A stretch of DNA of 64,000 nt, taken from contig NC_014394.1 in assembly GCF_000145255.1 (NCBI RefSeq), positions 1,550,001 to 1,614,000 on the forward strand, in the 5' to 3' direction. Below are positions 10,344 through 19,700 of the stretch, piece after piece; the stretch's first letter is position 1; each line of letters opens with the position of its first letter. The notes under the pieces are model-generated. The model was not told where the DNA came from. It did no database searches and worked only from the letters and a program-made list of their open reading frames with translations. The stretch is from Gallionella capsiferriformans ES-2. GTDB lineage: Bacteria > Pseudomonadota > Gammaproteobacteria > Burkholderiales > Gallionellaceae. The translations under genes were made by a program, and so were the position numbers.

Positions 10344-10367
10344 TGATGATAACTAGGAATTATGATT
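10344..10367 (+). repeat. Left inverted repeat, candidate recombination site
   Basis: A 24-bp sequence (first 18 bases tgatgataactaggaatt, then ATGATT) identical to the reverse complement of 13825-13848. The match stops abruptly on both sides. It has the internal build of a tyrosine-recombinase core site: 7-bp arms (10346-10352 and 10360-10366) that are inverted copies with one mismatch, around a 7-base centre. It contains AGGA and the ATG of the downstream ATPase gene. Confidence 0.93.
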
Positions 10368-12866
10368 TCGATAAACGACTTGGAATTCATCAATCGAGGC
10401 ACAGAGCTTGCCTTGCTCAAAAACTATTTGCTGCGCGAACGTGGCGCAATGCCAGCTGCCATTATCATCCGTTCTCCACCCGGCGTTGGGAAGTCTCGCC
10501 TCACCGACCAACTAAGTCTTAGTTCCGGTGTGGCTGACTTGGCATTTTGTATCGTCGATCCGGAGATTCAAGGGAATACCGGATCGGCGCGTCTGCATGA
10601 CGGCTTCTTCATTCAACGGTGCGCGGAGCGTCTGGACAGTATGGCAGCTTCTGCGGATGTCCCGTGGGCTACGTTAAAGAAATTCCTGAAATCAAGAAAG
10701 CTCAAGACAGCACGGGAAAAGAAGCGATCTGACTTGATTGACGAGTTGCCGAGCCCGCGGAGTGTATACAAGATCGCACTCGACTATGCATCTCGGCTCT
10801 TTTCTTTTGGAAATTTTTCATCTGAAAAACTACTTTCGAGTGACAGCAGTGATGCAGTCAGAATTTGTGAGGAATATGCGGAGTCAATTCTAGAGTCTTA
10901 TTCCATTGCACTTGTCATACGTGAGGCTCAATACTGCGACCATCGTAGCTTACGTGCTTTGGTTCGTTGGACGGAGTCGGTTCACAGGCTTGATCTCCTG
11001 ATCGAATATACTTCCCATAACTGCGAGTTTGAGCACGGGCACCAGAAGCTACTCTATCCACTAACGGCTTTGGGTAGGTATTTTTACGTGCTCGATTTAG
11101 TACGCTTGGACGCGGGCCATCTGGAACACCTCATCCGTATGAACGTGCGTTCGGATTTTGCCATCGAAGCTAAGACATACATGTCATGGAACGGCAATTT
11201 GCGGTCTCTTATAGAAATGCAGTTCCAAGTCTTGGTCGGACACAAAATCGCAAGTCCGCAGCAGGTTGGGGAGGTCCTTTGTGACCTGACAAAGACGCTC
11301 GAAACACATATTGCCTCATTGTCGCCGTTACTTCGGATCATATTGGCGACTTGTTCAGCACACGTCGAATCAATCGCCGGATCGGTGTTGGTCGATACGG
11401 TAGTTTCCATTTCGCCAGCGACTTCACCACTACTCTTGGAAAGAGCTCTAAGCGAGTTGATAGAAACGCATAGGTTCATCATCGTTCGAGATGGCACTTA
11501 CAGAATCCACAACGAAACAGTAGCCGATGCATTACACGGAGTAGCTGAGATTCAACCGCTTCTCGCTGCTGCCGAGAAGGCGCTACGCGAATATTACTCT
11601 AAGCTCGTATTTGACTCCAAGTTCGAAGGTATTGGGATGGCTGCTGCGGTACGTCAATTCTTTCGCTTATGCGCTCGTACTAAAGATGTTGTTGGCCTGT
11701 TTCGCGCAACTGAGGCGCTGTCGAAGGAGATAGCGGGTGCTCAAGATCCATGCTTGTATGTCGAAGTTATCAGCTCTGCAGTGATCGCTGATTCGAACCT
11801 CTACGCTGAGAGTAATGACGGATTACTTCGATGGGCGGCGTTGCTTGCATATGACGTGGGGAACTTTGTTCAGACAGATAAACTATTGTCTCGAGTGCTT
11901 TCTCCAGACGCTATGAGTCTTGCAATGCACGCTTGTGCCTTGTCGGAAACCGGTGGGCATGACCAAGCATTGCAGATCGCAGAAGAACTGCGCCAGCGTG
12001 CAACTCAAGATGATACACGTTTAGTTGCGGATCTTCTCGAGGGGCTGATAGCAGGGTGCCGCGGTGACCAAGAGCATGCGCGCTTTCGTCTCTTAACGGC
12101 TATCAATAATCCATCTTATGCAAACAGCCCTCTTCTTGGTTATGCATACCGGTTCTTCGAATCCATCGAGGGATATGCTGGTTGTATTGACTATCTCAAT
12201 CGAAGTATTGCATGGTTTGGCAAGTTCGGCCTACAAAGGTCGAAAGCTTTATCACAAGCTGCGACGGCCGTACTGACTGCACGCATGGGCAAGATTGCAG
12301 AAGCACGATTGATGATCGGAGAAGCAGCCCAGATTCTTGAAGCAAAGCCATCGAGCCGTCATCTGTTGTTGAACAACATGGCTGCGGTGGATCTGCTGTC
12401 AGACGAACCGGAACCTGATACTTGCAAGCAACTGCTGGGTGAAGCATTACGCTACGTACGGGATGATTTTAGCGAAGTCACTATCCTATCGAATCTGTCT
12501 CTGGCCCATTGGGTGGCGAATGAGTTTGAGCAAGCGCAGGATTGCGTTGAAAAAATATTACAAATCCTTGGCGATCACGATTTCGCCGATCAAGAAATTT
12601 ATTGGCCCCTCTGCTTTAATGCCGCGCTGGTGATCAAAGACGCGGGATTTCCCGCGCGGGCTCAGGAGTTACTGAAACTGCCTAGCGAACGAGTGCAACT
12701 GCCCAAAATGAATCAAGAATATTGGGCTTTTCGCTATGGTGAAAACGTCTTGTTAGAAAATCAATATTGTTTTCTTGCCAGCCGTCCCTATCATCCGCTC
12801 TACCTTAGCACTTGGCTGATTGAGTCAGACGGGCTTAGTCTACTGAAGCAAGAACCGCTGCAATAA
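10362..12866 (+). CDS. STAND-like P-loop ATPase with helical-repeat C-terminus
   Basis: An 834-residue protein with a Walker A motif SPPGVGKSR at 38-46 and a weak Walker B-like strand (IALVIREAQ) near residue 185. The part after about residue 400 is rich in alanine and leucine helices with TPR-like spacing. This build resembles STAND ATPases of the MalT type, which bind a ligand through the repeats and switch on nucleotide binding; no DNA-binding or effector domain is evident. The ATG at 10362 lies inside the left inverted repeat, with AGGA only three bases before it. It is 20 bases downstream of the recombinase and may be cotranscribed with it in this orientation. Its last 32 bases overlap the convergent ATP-grasp gene. 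Confidence 0.75.
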   Translation: MISINDLEFINRGTELALLKNYLLRERGAMPAAIIIRSPPGVGKSRLTDQLSLSSGVADLAFCIVDPEIQGNTGSARLHDGFFIQRCAERLDSMAASADVPWATLKKFLKSRKLKTAREKKRSDLIDELPSPRSVYKIALDYASRLFSFGNFSSEKLLSSDSSDAVRICEEYAESILESYSIALVIREAQYCDHRSLRALVRWTESVHRLDLLIEYTSHNCEFEHGHQKLLYPLTALGRYFYVLDLVRLDAGHLEHLIRMNVRSDFAIEAKTYMSWNGNLRSLIEMQFQVLVGHKIASPQQVGEVLCDLTKTLETHIASLSPLLRIILATCSAHVESIAGSVLVDTVVSISPATSPLLLERALSELIETHRFIIVRDGTYRIHNETVADALHGVAEIQPLLAAAEKALREYYSKLVFDSKFEGIGMAAAVRQFFRLCARTKDVVGLFRATEALSKEIAGAQDPCLYVEVISSAVIADSNLYAESNDGLLRWAALLAYDVGNFVQTDKLLSRVLSPDAMSLAMHACALSETGGHDQALQIAEELRQRATQDDTRLVADLLEGLIAGCRGDQEHARFRLLTAINNPSYANSPLLGYAYRFFESIEGYAGCIDYLNRSIAWFGKFGLQRSKALSQAATAVLTARMGKIAEARLMIGEAAQILEAKPSSRHLLLNNMAAVDLLSDEPEPDTCKQLLGEALRYVRDDFSEVTILSNLSLAHWVANEFEQAQDCVEKILQILGDHDFADQEIYWPLCFNAALVIKDAGFPARAQELLKLPSERVQLPKMNQEYWAFRYGENVLLENQYCFLASRPYHPLYLSTWLIESDGLSLLKQEPLQ

Positions 12867-13830
12867 CTTCGGCGTAGCTCCACCCCTTTTCCGTGAATCC
12901 TCGCGCGAATTGTCCGCGGGGAGCTATCCACGCATCTGGAGTCAACTCAAGAAAATGGAAGTTTCCGTCAGCCAAGCGCCCATCGACGCGACAATAACCA
13001 TATGCACCAAACATTGTTAGAAAGGTATCAATAGCCGCGCGGTCATTGGCATGAAGTTCATGATCGATATTGCGAATTGTGCGCCCGACTGTTGGTATCA
13101 ATTTTTCATCGGCGTCGAATAGGTGGTTTGTAAAATAGTCGTCATTGCCTTCAATGACAACTTCACTGAAAGCCCAGGATTCTGCACCTGCATGTTGAAT
13201 TTTAGAATATGCAACCTCACGCCCGGCTACAAATTCTTCGATCAGAACCGGCTGATTGAAAGTCTCGAGTAATTCCTTTGCCAACGGCAGTACGTCGGCC
13301 ACATCGACAACGCGATTACGTTGGGCAATGCCTATAGAGCTCCCCTCCATTAAAGGCTTAATCACTACGGGTAAGCGCAGACCACTGATATATCTTAGAT
13401 CCTCGACGCTGCGCACGATGCGCCACGCTGGCGTGATGATGCCGCAATCGGATGCAAGTCGTTTGGTGACTTCTTTATCCTGAGCGACGATTCTGCCATA
13501 TACATCTGGGCCGATAAAGCGCAGCCCAAAAGTTTCACAAATCGCAGGAACAAGCGCCATTCGGTTGCGGGATGCGCGCCCACCGTAAATGGATAACACG
13601 ATATCGTTACTGTGAAGTGCGGCGTTTTTGGCTAAATCATCCGGTCCATTGTATGTATGGACGCGCAACCCGAGACTATTGATCGTGGAACGCAAAGTGT
13701 CGAGCGTCTGCGCGTCCGTCATTTCCAAATCACGTCTTTTATGAATTGGCGTAAGTTTTTCGCTCTCGCCTAGTTTGTCGGCAATAAGAACGACATCTCG
13801 AAAGGGGAATACCGTATTTGAATGAATCAT
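12835..13830 (-). CDS. D-Ala-D-Ala-ligase-like ATP-grasp protein
   Basis: A 331-residue ATP-grasp enzyme of the D-alanine-D-alanine ligase group: VVIKPLMEGSSIG at 155-167 binds ATP phosphates, LIEEFVAGREV at 196-206 and RVDGR at 281-285 follow in the right order. The metal-binding segment normally read as E-x-N-x-x-PG is changed to ELTPDAW at 295-301, so the usual asparagine is missing and the substrate is probably not D-Ala-D-Ala. Its ATG lies in the right inverted repeat, and the flanking base order matches the start region of the ATPase gene. In the present orientation it is the last gene of the TIR-TIR-SLOG transcription direction. A peptide- or nucleotide-ligase role in a conflict system is inferred. 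Confidence 0.82.
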   Translation of the reverse strand: MIHSNTVFPFRDVVLIADKLGESEKLTPIHKRRDLEMTDAQTLDTLRSTINSLGLRVHTYNGPDDLAKNAALHSNDIVLSIYGGRASRNRMALVPAICETFGLRFIGPDVYGRIVAQDKEVTKRLASDCGIITPAWRIVRSVEDLRYISGLRLPVVIKPLMEGSSIGIAQRNRVVDVADVLPLAKELLETFNQPVLIEEFVAGREVAYSKIQHAGAESWAFSEVVIEGNDDYFTNHLFDADEKLIPTVGRTIRNIDHELHANDRAAIDTFLTMFGAYGYCRVDGRLADGNFHFLELTPDAWIAPRGQFARGFTEKGWSYAEVIAAVLASVD

Positions 13831-13848
13831 AATTCCTAGTTATCATCA
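13825..13848 (-). repeat. Right inverted repeat, candidate recombination site
   Basis: Exact inverted copy of 10344-10367. On the minus strand it supplies AGGA and the ATG of the ATP-grasp gene. The next base outside each repeat differs (g at 10343, against t here on the minus strand), and inside the codon after ATGATT differs, so the identity is confined to these 24 bp. Confidence 0.93.
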
Positions 13849-13879
13849 AAGAAGTTAAGTTACTCGCTTAATATCAAAT

Positions 13880-13900
13880 CGGCAAGTGATAGCCTTGCCG
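13880..13900. promoter_or_regulatory. Stem-loop between the SLOG gene and the switch
   Basis: A perfect 7-bp stem (cggcaag / cttgccg) with a 7-base loop, in the 156-base spacer between the SLOG gene stop and the ATP-grasp start. There is no T-run after it on either strand, so it is a poor intrinsic terminator. It may be an RNA processing or regulator site for whichever gene occupies the switch. Confidence 0.45.
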
Positions 13901-13986
13901 TCGGGATAGTAACGTTTTGTAAGTGCATCTAGGTCATTGCAAAGTTTTCCGAGTATAAAATGGCACCCCGAAAAAATATTTATTGT

Positions 13987-14808
13987 TTACGCACCAGTAC
14001 CACTGGAATTCAGCAGTCCGCGCATGATAAGAGCTATTGATTGATCAATGTGCGGCGTTCTGGCAAGCGTCATGTTCTCTTCCCGAGTGAGTCCATTATT
14101 AAGGTCGGCCACAGTAAAGTTCTTAAACTCGTTCCGCCCCGGCCACCCTGAGCGAGATACCGCCCATGGCTCAATTATGCCTAGCATCTCAGCTATGTCA
14201 CGTGCACACCCGCCAAAACCGCCCAAAAGGAACAGTGGTTGTCGCGCTTTTAGCGATAACAATGCCTCTTCCGCGATGCCAGGCATTACCCCTTTGTATT
14301 GGTCGACTCGTCCGCCGAGGACAATACGAGCATGCGATTGCGACAAAATTACATGTCGCATTGTGGTCAGGCCAGCCGACCACTCATCGTCAGTAGGCTC
14401 TTGCTGTTCGAGCAGCCTCCGCTCTTCCGTCGTCTGACGTACTCCTTCGATGGTCAGGCAGACGAGTTCGGCTGCGCCGCTAAGATCGGATGAGGCTTTC
14501 GCAATGTCGGCAACGTCCATTCGAATATGCACAGGCCAAGCCAAATAGTTGACAACTCCTGTCCGATTACCCCCCTCGTCGGCATCACGATAGTGGCGGG
14601 CGACTAACTCGAACAATAACTCGCTGAAGCCATGAGCGCGCAAGTCGCCCCCGTAAACAAGGTGAGCACCAAGTGCAAGCATATGGCGCGCAATTTCTGC
14701 CATAGCATCGCGCAAGTGCTCATTACTCAAACCCAGCACTGGCATATCGGGACTCTCAGATGTCGAAATGGCAATAGCGTGCGCACCTAGTACCCCGTGA
14801 TAGCTCAT
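13987..14808 (-). CDS. SLOG-domain protein, likely nucleotide-signal sensor or processor
   Basis: A 273-residue protein with Rossmann-like glycine motifs of the SLOG superfamily: VYGGD at 51-55 followed by a helix, LGGRVDQYKGVMPGIAEE at 164-181, and LFLLGGFGGCARD at 192-204. SLOG domains bind or cleave nucleotide-derived signals; in Thoeris the SLOG part of ThsA binds the cyclic ADP-ribose isomer made by the TIR protein ThsB. Here it is a separate gene directly behind two TIR genes, which suggests the same sensing role; this is inferred. The start at 14808 is chosen because its ATG overlaps the stop of the preceding gene (ATGA) and a GGAGG-type site lies just upstream. The frame is also open further upstream. 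Confidence 0.75.
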   Translation of the reverse strand: MSYHGVLGAHAIAISTSESPDMPVLGLSNEHLRDAMAEIARHMLALGAHLVYGGDLRAHGFSELLFELVARHYRDADEGGNRTGVVNYLAWPVHIRMDVADIAKASSDLSGAAELVCLTIEGVRQTTEERRLLEQQEPTDDEWSAGLTTMRHVILSQSHARIVLGGRVDQYKGVMPGIAEEALLSLKARQPLFLLGGFGGCARDIAEMLGIIEPWAVSRSGWPGRNEFKNFTVADLNNGLTREENMTLARTPHIDQSIALIMRGLLNSSGTGA

Positions 14809-15989
14809 CGCCCTCCTCCCGCCAACCATACGGTGACGCTCCGCAATCGCACTCGTGGTGCCACATCTGCGAACAGCAATTCCTCTTCAGCACTGAGCGG
14901 CGGATCAGGATAAACAATAGTCAGTTCAGGAGTATCTGCGGTAAATGGAATAGATGCGAGCGAGATAAGCTCGGGGGGCCGAGGAAGAAACACCACAGCA
15001 GGATCGGCCATACCACGAATCAGTTCCAATCGACAACGCCACAGAAAATCTTTAAGAACTTCATCGAGCAAGCGACCAATCACAAAATCGATTCGGTTTG
15101 CGGCACCTTGCGAATCCAAGCGCACAACGGGAACGTTGCCCATATATGGGAAGCCGCGTTCATCAATGTCGCTTATGCAGTTCGCCACTACGAGCGGCAC
15201 ACTCCAGCGCTTCGCCTCGATAATTTCGCGACGGCACCACTCCCGTGAAGAGTATGAGTCGGTGTGAATCGCAACCATAGCGCTCACTTTAACTTGGAGG
15301 CGCAGAACCTTGTGAAAACGAAGAGCCGGTGGAATATCGTGAACATCGAAAAAGCTCGATAGCCCATGACCTTCATTAAGTCTGTCGCGTATCAGGCGAG
15401 CAATACGTTCACCGTCCTCATCATGCTTGGAGTGACTGAGGAAAATCTGAACCTTCTTTAAATATGCCTCCAGGGCCGCATCTTCCTCGGCGGGGTGCTT
15501 TAGGTGTTCAAGGTAGTGTCTGAGCATCCGGCAGAACTCATAGGTGAGTTCGTTGATAAGTTGTCGACTGCGCTCCTTCAGCGAGCCAGTCCAGTGGTCC
15601 CACCGAAGCGCCTGCTCTTCGATACCTAGCGCCAACGCTGACTGATCGATAGTGACAGGAAACACACGCGTACCTAGCCCATCAATTTCGGTACGCTCAA
15701 CGAGGTCACGAACGTATCCAGCCCAGCTAAGGTCCGCTGCGAGCATTGGATCAAAAAGTACCACAACAGCGGTTGTTTCCGCCTCTTTGAGATCAATAAG
15801 CATGGGCGTTGTGGAGCCAGTCGCAGGCACCGACCGAAAGATCACACTTAGACCTGCGCCACCGGCAATATTCTCATAAAGCTTACGGCGGAAATGCTCA
15901 CGCAATGCTTCAGCAATAACAGCACCCTCAAGATAGTCTGGGTGCCAAGCAACATAGAGAACGAAAAGTGGGCGTGTGAAATCTGGCAT
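14805..15989 (-). CDS. TIR-domain protein with N-terminal TIR-like domain
   Basis: A 394-residue protein. Its second half (starting near residue 180) is a clear TIR domain: IFLSHSKHDEDGE, SFFDVHDIPPA, and DSYSSREWCRREI, where the glutamate after WCRR is the likely NAD-cleaving residue. The first 125 residues look like a second, diverged domain of related alpha/beta fold (FVLYVAWHPDYLEG, AVVVLFDPML). Bacterial TIR domains cleave NAD+ or make cyclic ADP-ribose signals. The ATG at 15989 is preferred over a TTG at 16010 because AGGGA sits nine bases before it. The stop overlaps the SLOG gene start, so the two are translationally coupled. Confidence 0.85.
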   Translation of the reverse strand: MPDFTRPLFVLYVAWHPDYLEGAVIAEALREHFRRKLYENIAGGAGLSVIFRSVPATGSTTPMLIDLKEAETTAVVVLFDPMLAADLSWAGYVRDLVERTEIDGLGTRVFPVTIDQSALALGIEEQALRWDHWTGSLKERSRQLINELTYEFCRMLRHYLEHLKHPAEEDAALEAYLKKVQIFLSHSKHDEDGERIARLIRDRLNEGHGLSSFFDVHDIPPALRFHKVLRLQVKVSAMVAIHTDSYSSREWCRREIIEAKRWSVPLVVANCISDIDERGFPYMGNVPVVRLDSQGAANRIDFVIGRLLDEVLKDFLWRCRLELIRGMADPAVVFLPRPPELISLASIPFTADTPELTIVYPDPPLSAEEELLFADVAPRVRLRSVTVWLAGGGR

Positions 15990-16091
15990 CAGGCATTCCC
16001 TAAACGACAATCAGGGGTGTTGGTGATTAACCACGCGCTACGAGCCCTCGCCTTAGCAACATACCGCTCAAAATAAGATGCCACTGCGATT

Positions 16092-16637
16092 CTAGCGCTG
16101 CCAGCCGTTGCCAGAGCGGTTTCTCTCAAAACTCGGGAAGGAATTGACTGGAATTATCTTGTTTCGCCGAAGAAACGCGTCATGTATCCATTTCTGCACA
16201 TCGTCAGGATTCGAACTCCATTTATAAAGACTAGCAAAGCCACAATTAACGTTGTCATAAAGACGCGGCGGAATTGTATGAGGGTCATAGGTATGCTCTG
16301 AAGACAGAGGATAACTAGGCAGGAATATACCCAGCAATCCCGACCGAGGGTTTAGCTTTGTATCTCGAATACTGGATGCGATTTCCCAATCAACGTGTTT
16401 TCGTTGCCAAGTCTGAGCACCGATTAGCACAACGGTCACCGTTGATTCCCTGAGATATTCGTCACGGACCTTCTGGCGAATTGTTTCAGTTGCGAGTGAG
16501 GGTTCAATGTCTCCAATCTGAACTGATTTAGAAATCATTATTTCGTGCTTTCCCGCAAACAAATTTTCGAATTTGTTTCGATCAACCTGATCGTTAGCGT
16601 GGTGGTAACTTACAAAAACCTTATGACGCATGCTCAT
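16092..16637 (-). CDS. ThsB-like small TIR protein
   Basis: A 181-residue single-domain protein with KVFVSYHHAND at residues 6-16 and TVVLIGAQTW...VDWEIASSI at about 68-90, the pattern of the TIR-like family (formerly DUF1863) that contains Thoeris ThsB. The glutamate after DW (E85) is the candidate catalytic residue. In Thoeris these proteins detect phage and produce a cyclic ADP-ribose isomer. It is the first gene of the TIR-TIR-SLOG group, with about 100 bases before the next TIR gene. AGGGGA precedes the ATG by eight bases. Confidence 0.85.
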   Translation of the reverse strand: MSMRHKVFVSYHHANDQVDRNKFENLFAGKHEIMISKSVQIGDIEPSLATETIRQKVRDEYLRESTVTVVLIGAQTWQRKHVDWEIASSIRDTKLNPRSGLLGIFLPSYPLSSEHTYDPHTIPPRLYDNVNCGFASLYKWSSNPDDVQKWIHDAFLRRNKIIPVNSFPSFERNRSGNGWQR

Positions 16638-16789
16638 AAATTTTCCCCTCGAAGTACTTTAAAAAACGCCTAGTAAGCCATAGATTTCGTTTAAACATTT
16701 GTTATTATGCCGGATATAATTGCATGGCACACCTATCAGAACTAATAGCTCCCAGTCTGTAATTAAGCGCAACCAAGTCACCAGCATGC

Positions 16790-19700
16790 TTAGCGTTTCT
16801 TAATTAAGCACAATATTGTCTCCCATGACTTCACTTTAAGACGATCGCGCCATCCCGCATCTGAAACTGCCTCTTCATGACGTGATGCGATCGCAAAAAC
16901 GCTGATTGAAATAACATCTACCTCAGAAATGCTACAGTTTTTCGACAACCGCCCAACAACAATCCCCGCCATAGTCTGAAGTTCCCGTCCTGTCAGTCGA
17001 AGTTCAGCACCTACAACCAGCGAGGCAATCGCGCGATGAATCGCAGCATCGGCAGGCAGGCGGCCTGCGAAATCCATATCCACATCAGCCAAACCCAATT
17101 CGATAAATTTTATGTCTAGGGCTGGATCAGCCTGAGGATAAAAACCTAAGTCACTTAATAGAGCATATCGCTGATTGCGTATGGTGATACTAAAAGGATT
17201 GGGGGAATCGAAAAACTCAAACAATGTCAGCGTTTGTTTGGCTCGCGTCATTCCAACGTAATACAAGCGTCTTTCCTCTGGAGTCGATTGCGACAGCCAG
17301 TCGCCGTCGAGCACAATGACATGGTTGAATTCACGACCTTTTGATGCATGGACAGTTGAAATAGTCAGTTTTCCTGCAATGGAACTACGTTGTTCATTAC
17401 TGAACTCAAATATCCACTCTAACAACTGGCTGGACGGAATTTCATCCATACTCCATGCAACGCAAAATTCTTCGATACACTGCTGCAACAATTTCAACCA
17501 ATGATTCGCAGGTTGTTTGGCGACATGATTGTTGATCCAGCGCACCAGAGTTCTCTTGGCAACAAGTTTTCGCCTTGAGTTCAGTAACAGACGAATCAAC
17601 AATTGTCCTTCTCTTAGCTGATTCAGCTTAAGATTTTCAGCGGTGCGACCATTCTCAATTTGAACGCACGGAATACCATTCAACTCACAATATGCACGAA
17701 TGGGGGTAAGCAGCTTATGACTCCTTGCAAGTATCGCAAAATCCCCCCAATTAGCAGATGGTAATAACTCAAAAAGCCTGCGAACCTCGGCCATCGCCAT
17801 TTGCGCCTGAATGTTGGCATCAGATGAACAACGAACGACGTGCACCCTGCCCTTGACAAGGCTATCAAGCTTTTCCCATCGCCCACCATAAAAATCAGTT
17901 TGACGTCTAAAATTTATGCGAATTGGATGTTCTTGTTTAAGGCGCTCAGGGTTATCCGAGATTATTTGATTCGCAGCCGCAATGATGTGTGAACTTGACC
18001 GGTAATTTTCAATGAGATATTCAATTTTTGCCTGATAGTCCTCTTGAAAACGCTTGATGAATTCATTGCTGGTCTTACGAAATTCATAAATATTCTGGTC
18101 ATCGTCCCCTACCGCCATGATGGTAAGCTTCGAATCACGATCTGCCTGTACTCTGCCAGTAAGCGCACTAATTAAATCATACTGATCTGCGTCGATATCC
18201 TGATACTCATCAACCAGAATATAGCGGTAACCTTGCAGCAATTTATCTCTCAACTCATCAGAGTCATCTTCTCCCAGTCGTCCATTACCCTGCAATAAAT
18301 TTATTGCATTCCTAATGATCTCATCAAAATTAGGCGTATCATTTTTCTCTGCCATACCGCGCAAAGATGTTCCCGTGAGACGCATAGCCATAGCATGGTA
18401 AGTCAGCACAGTAACCCCATAAGCATCCTGCCCGACCAAATCAATCAACCGTTTTCTCACTTCAAAAGCAGCCAAACGATTAAATGTCAGCACTATGATG
18501 CCATCCGCAGGCGTACGCAAAACCCGCAGTAAATATGCAACGCGATGTACGATCACACGCGTCTTACCCGATCCAGGCCCCGCAAGAATCAAACGGTTCG
18601 TATCACTTTTGTCGGCCACTAAAGACTGTTGTAATGGATGTTTCAGATTATCAACAATTCTATTTAAAGACTCGCCCGTTGTTGCAAGCTCTAGCAACTC
18701 TTTGCGACTAGCAAAGTAACGTTTAATGAAATCACTTTTAGACCAGCGAAAATAAGCAGCGATGAAAACCATCGCATCATTGAGCTTCTCCAGCCCGAGA
18801 CGCGCGTACTCCTGCACCACATGAATCTGAAAATTTCGCTCCTCATAATACTCTTGAAGACCGACATAATCGCTTTGTCTGAAACCACGCTTGGCCTCAT
18901 CAGCAAATACATGAATCGTCATGGCCGATCTGAACACTGTACGTCCGCGATCCAAATGAATGGACTTGATACGATCAAGGTACATCAGTCCCTGCTCAAG
19001 TGCCTTTGCCTCATCCCGAATCTGTCCAATCATGCCAAGGTCTTCGCGCAGGACTTCACATAATTTGCCCGCAGTGCTTTCCACTAACAGGTCAGCACCG
19101 CGCGTTTCGGCAGGTAATTTCCCCAAAAAGAAACTCAGCAATACTTGAGATATAGCGCGACGTTTGTCACTAATCTCTCTAATTTGTTGCCAAGAGCGCC
19201 GCAACTTAACCCTGAAGTGATCACGCGTAATCTTCTTGATCTCAAAACTTGGACGTTCAGCCTGCGTATTACCGAACGGCTGACTCATAGCGCGTAACAA
19301 AGACAACAAGTCATCTGTGATCACCTCGGCACCAATGCGATCTTTGACACCTTGGCAAAGATTACGAAGATTCAATTCTTGCCATTCGTTGGCCTCAGAA
19401 TCAGGGGTACGCTCTGCCAACAAGTCTAGTAAGGCCTGCTCAATTGTCGCAATCTGAACAAACCTATCCTGTGATGAGTTCGCAATCCCCTTACGCAATC
19501 TCACCGTGATACCGATGTCATTACTCAAAATTCCCAGCAACTCCATTTGTTGAAGTACTCGCATGCACTCGTCGCTATGCATACCTGTTTGCAGCATTAA
19601 TTCATCCGTACTAATGCCGTCTGTTGCATCTGCATTAATCAGCAGTTGGACAATTTTCAAATATTTGGCTTGATTGTCCACGGTTAAATTTGCCGCCTTC

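Larger units (their letters stand above)
10344..13848. other. Putative invertible DNA segment holding two convergent genes
   Basis: Bounded by perfect 24-bp inverted repeats at 10344-10367 and 13825-13848 and adjoining a tyrosine recombinase gene. Inside are a P-loop ATPase gene (+) and an ATP-grasp gene (-) that overlap tail to tail by 32 bases. Because each repeat includes the first six coding bases (ATG ATT) of the gene beside it, inversion preserves both reading frames and only exchanges the 5' context. In the present orientation the ATPase follows the recombinase and the ATP-grasp gene follows the TIR-TIR-SLOG operon; after inversion these would be reversed. Seen directly: repeats, gene order, start codons in the repeats. 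Inferred: that inversion occurs and switches expression. Confidence 0.85.

Noticed and set aside
12196..12447. Open frame of 83 codons inside the STAND-like ATPase gene
   Set aside because: Antisense shadow of a long coherent reading frame.
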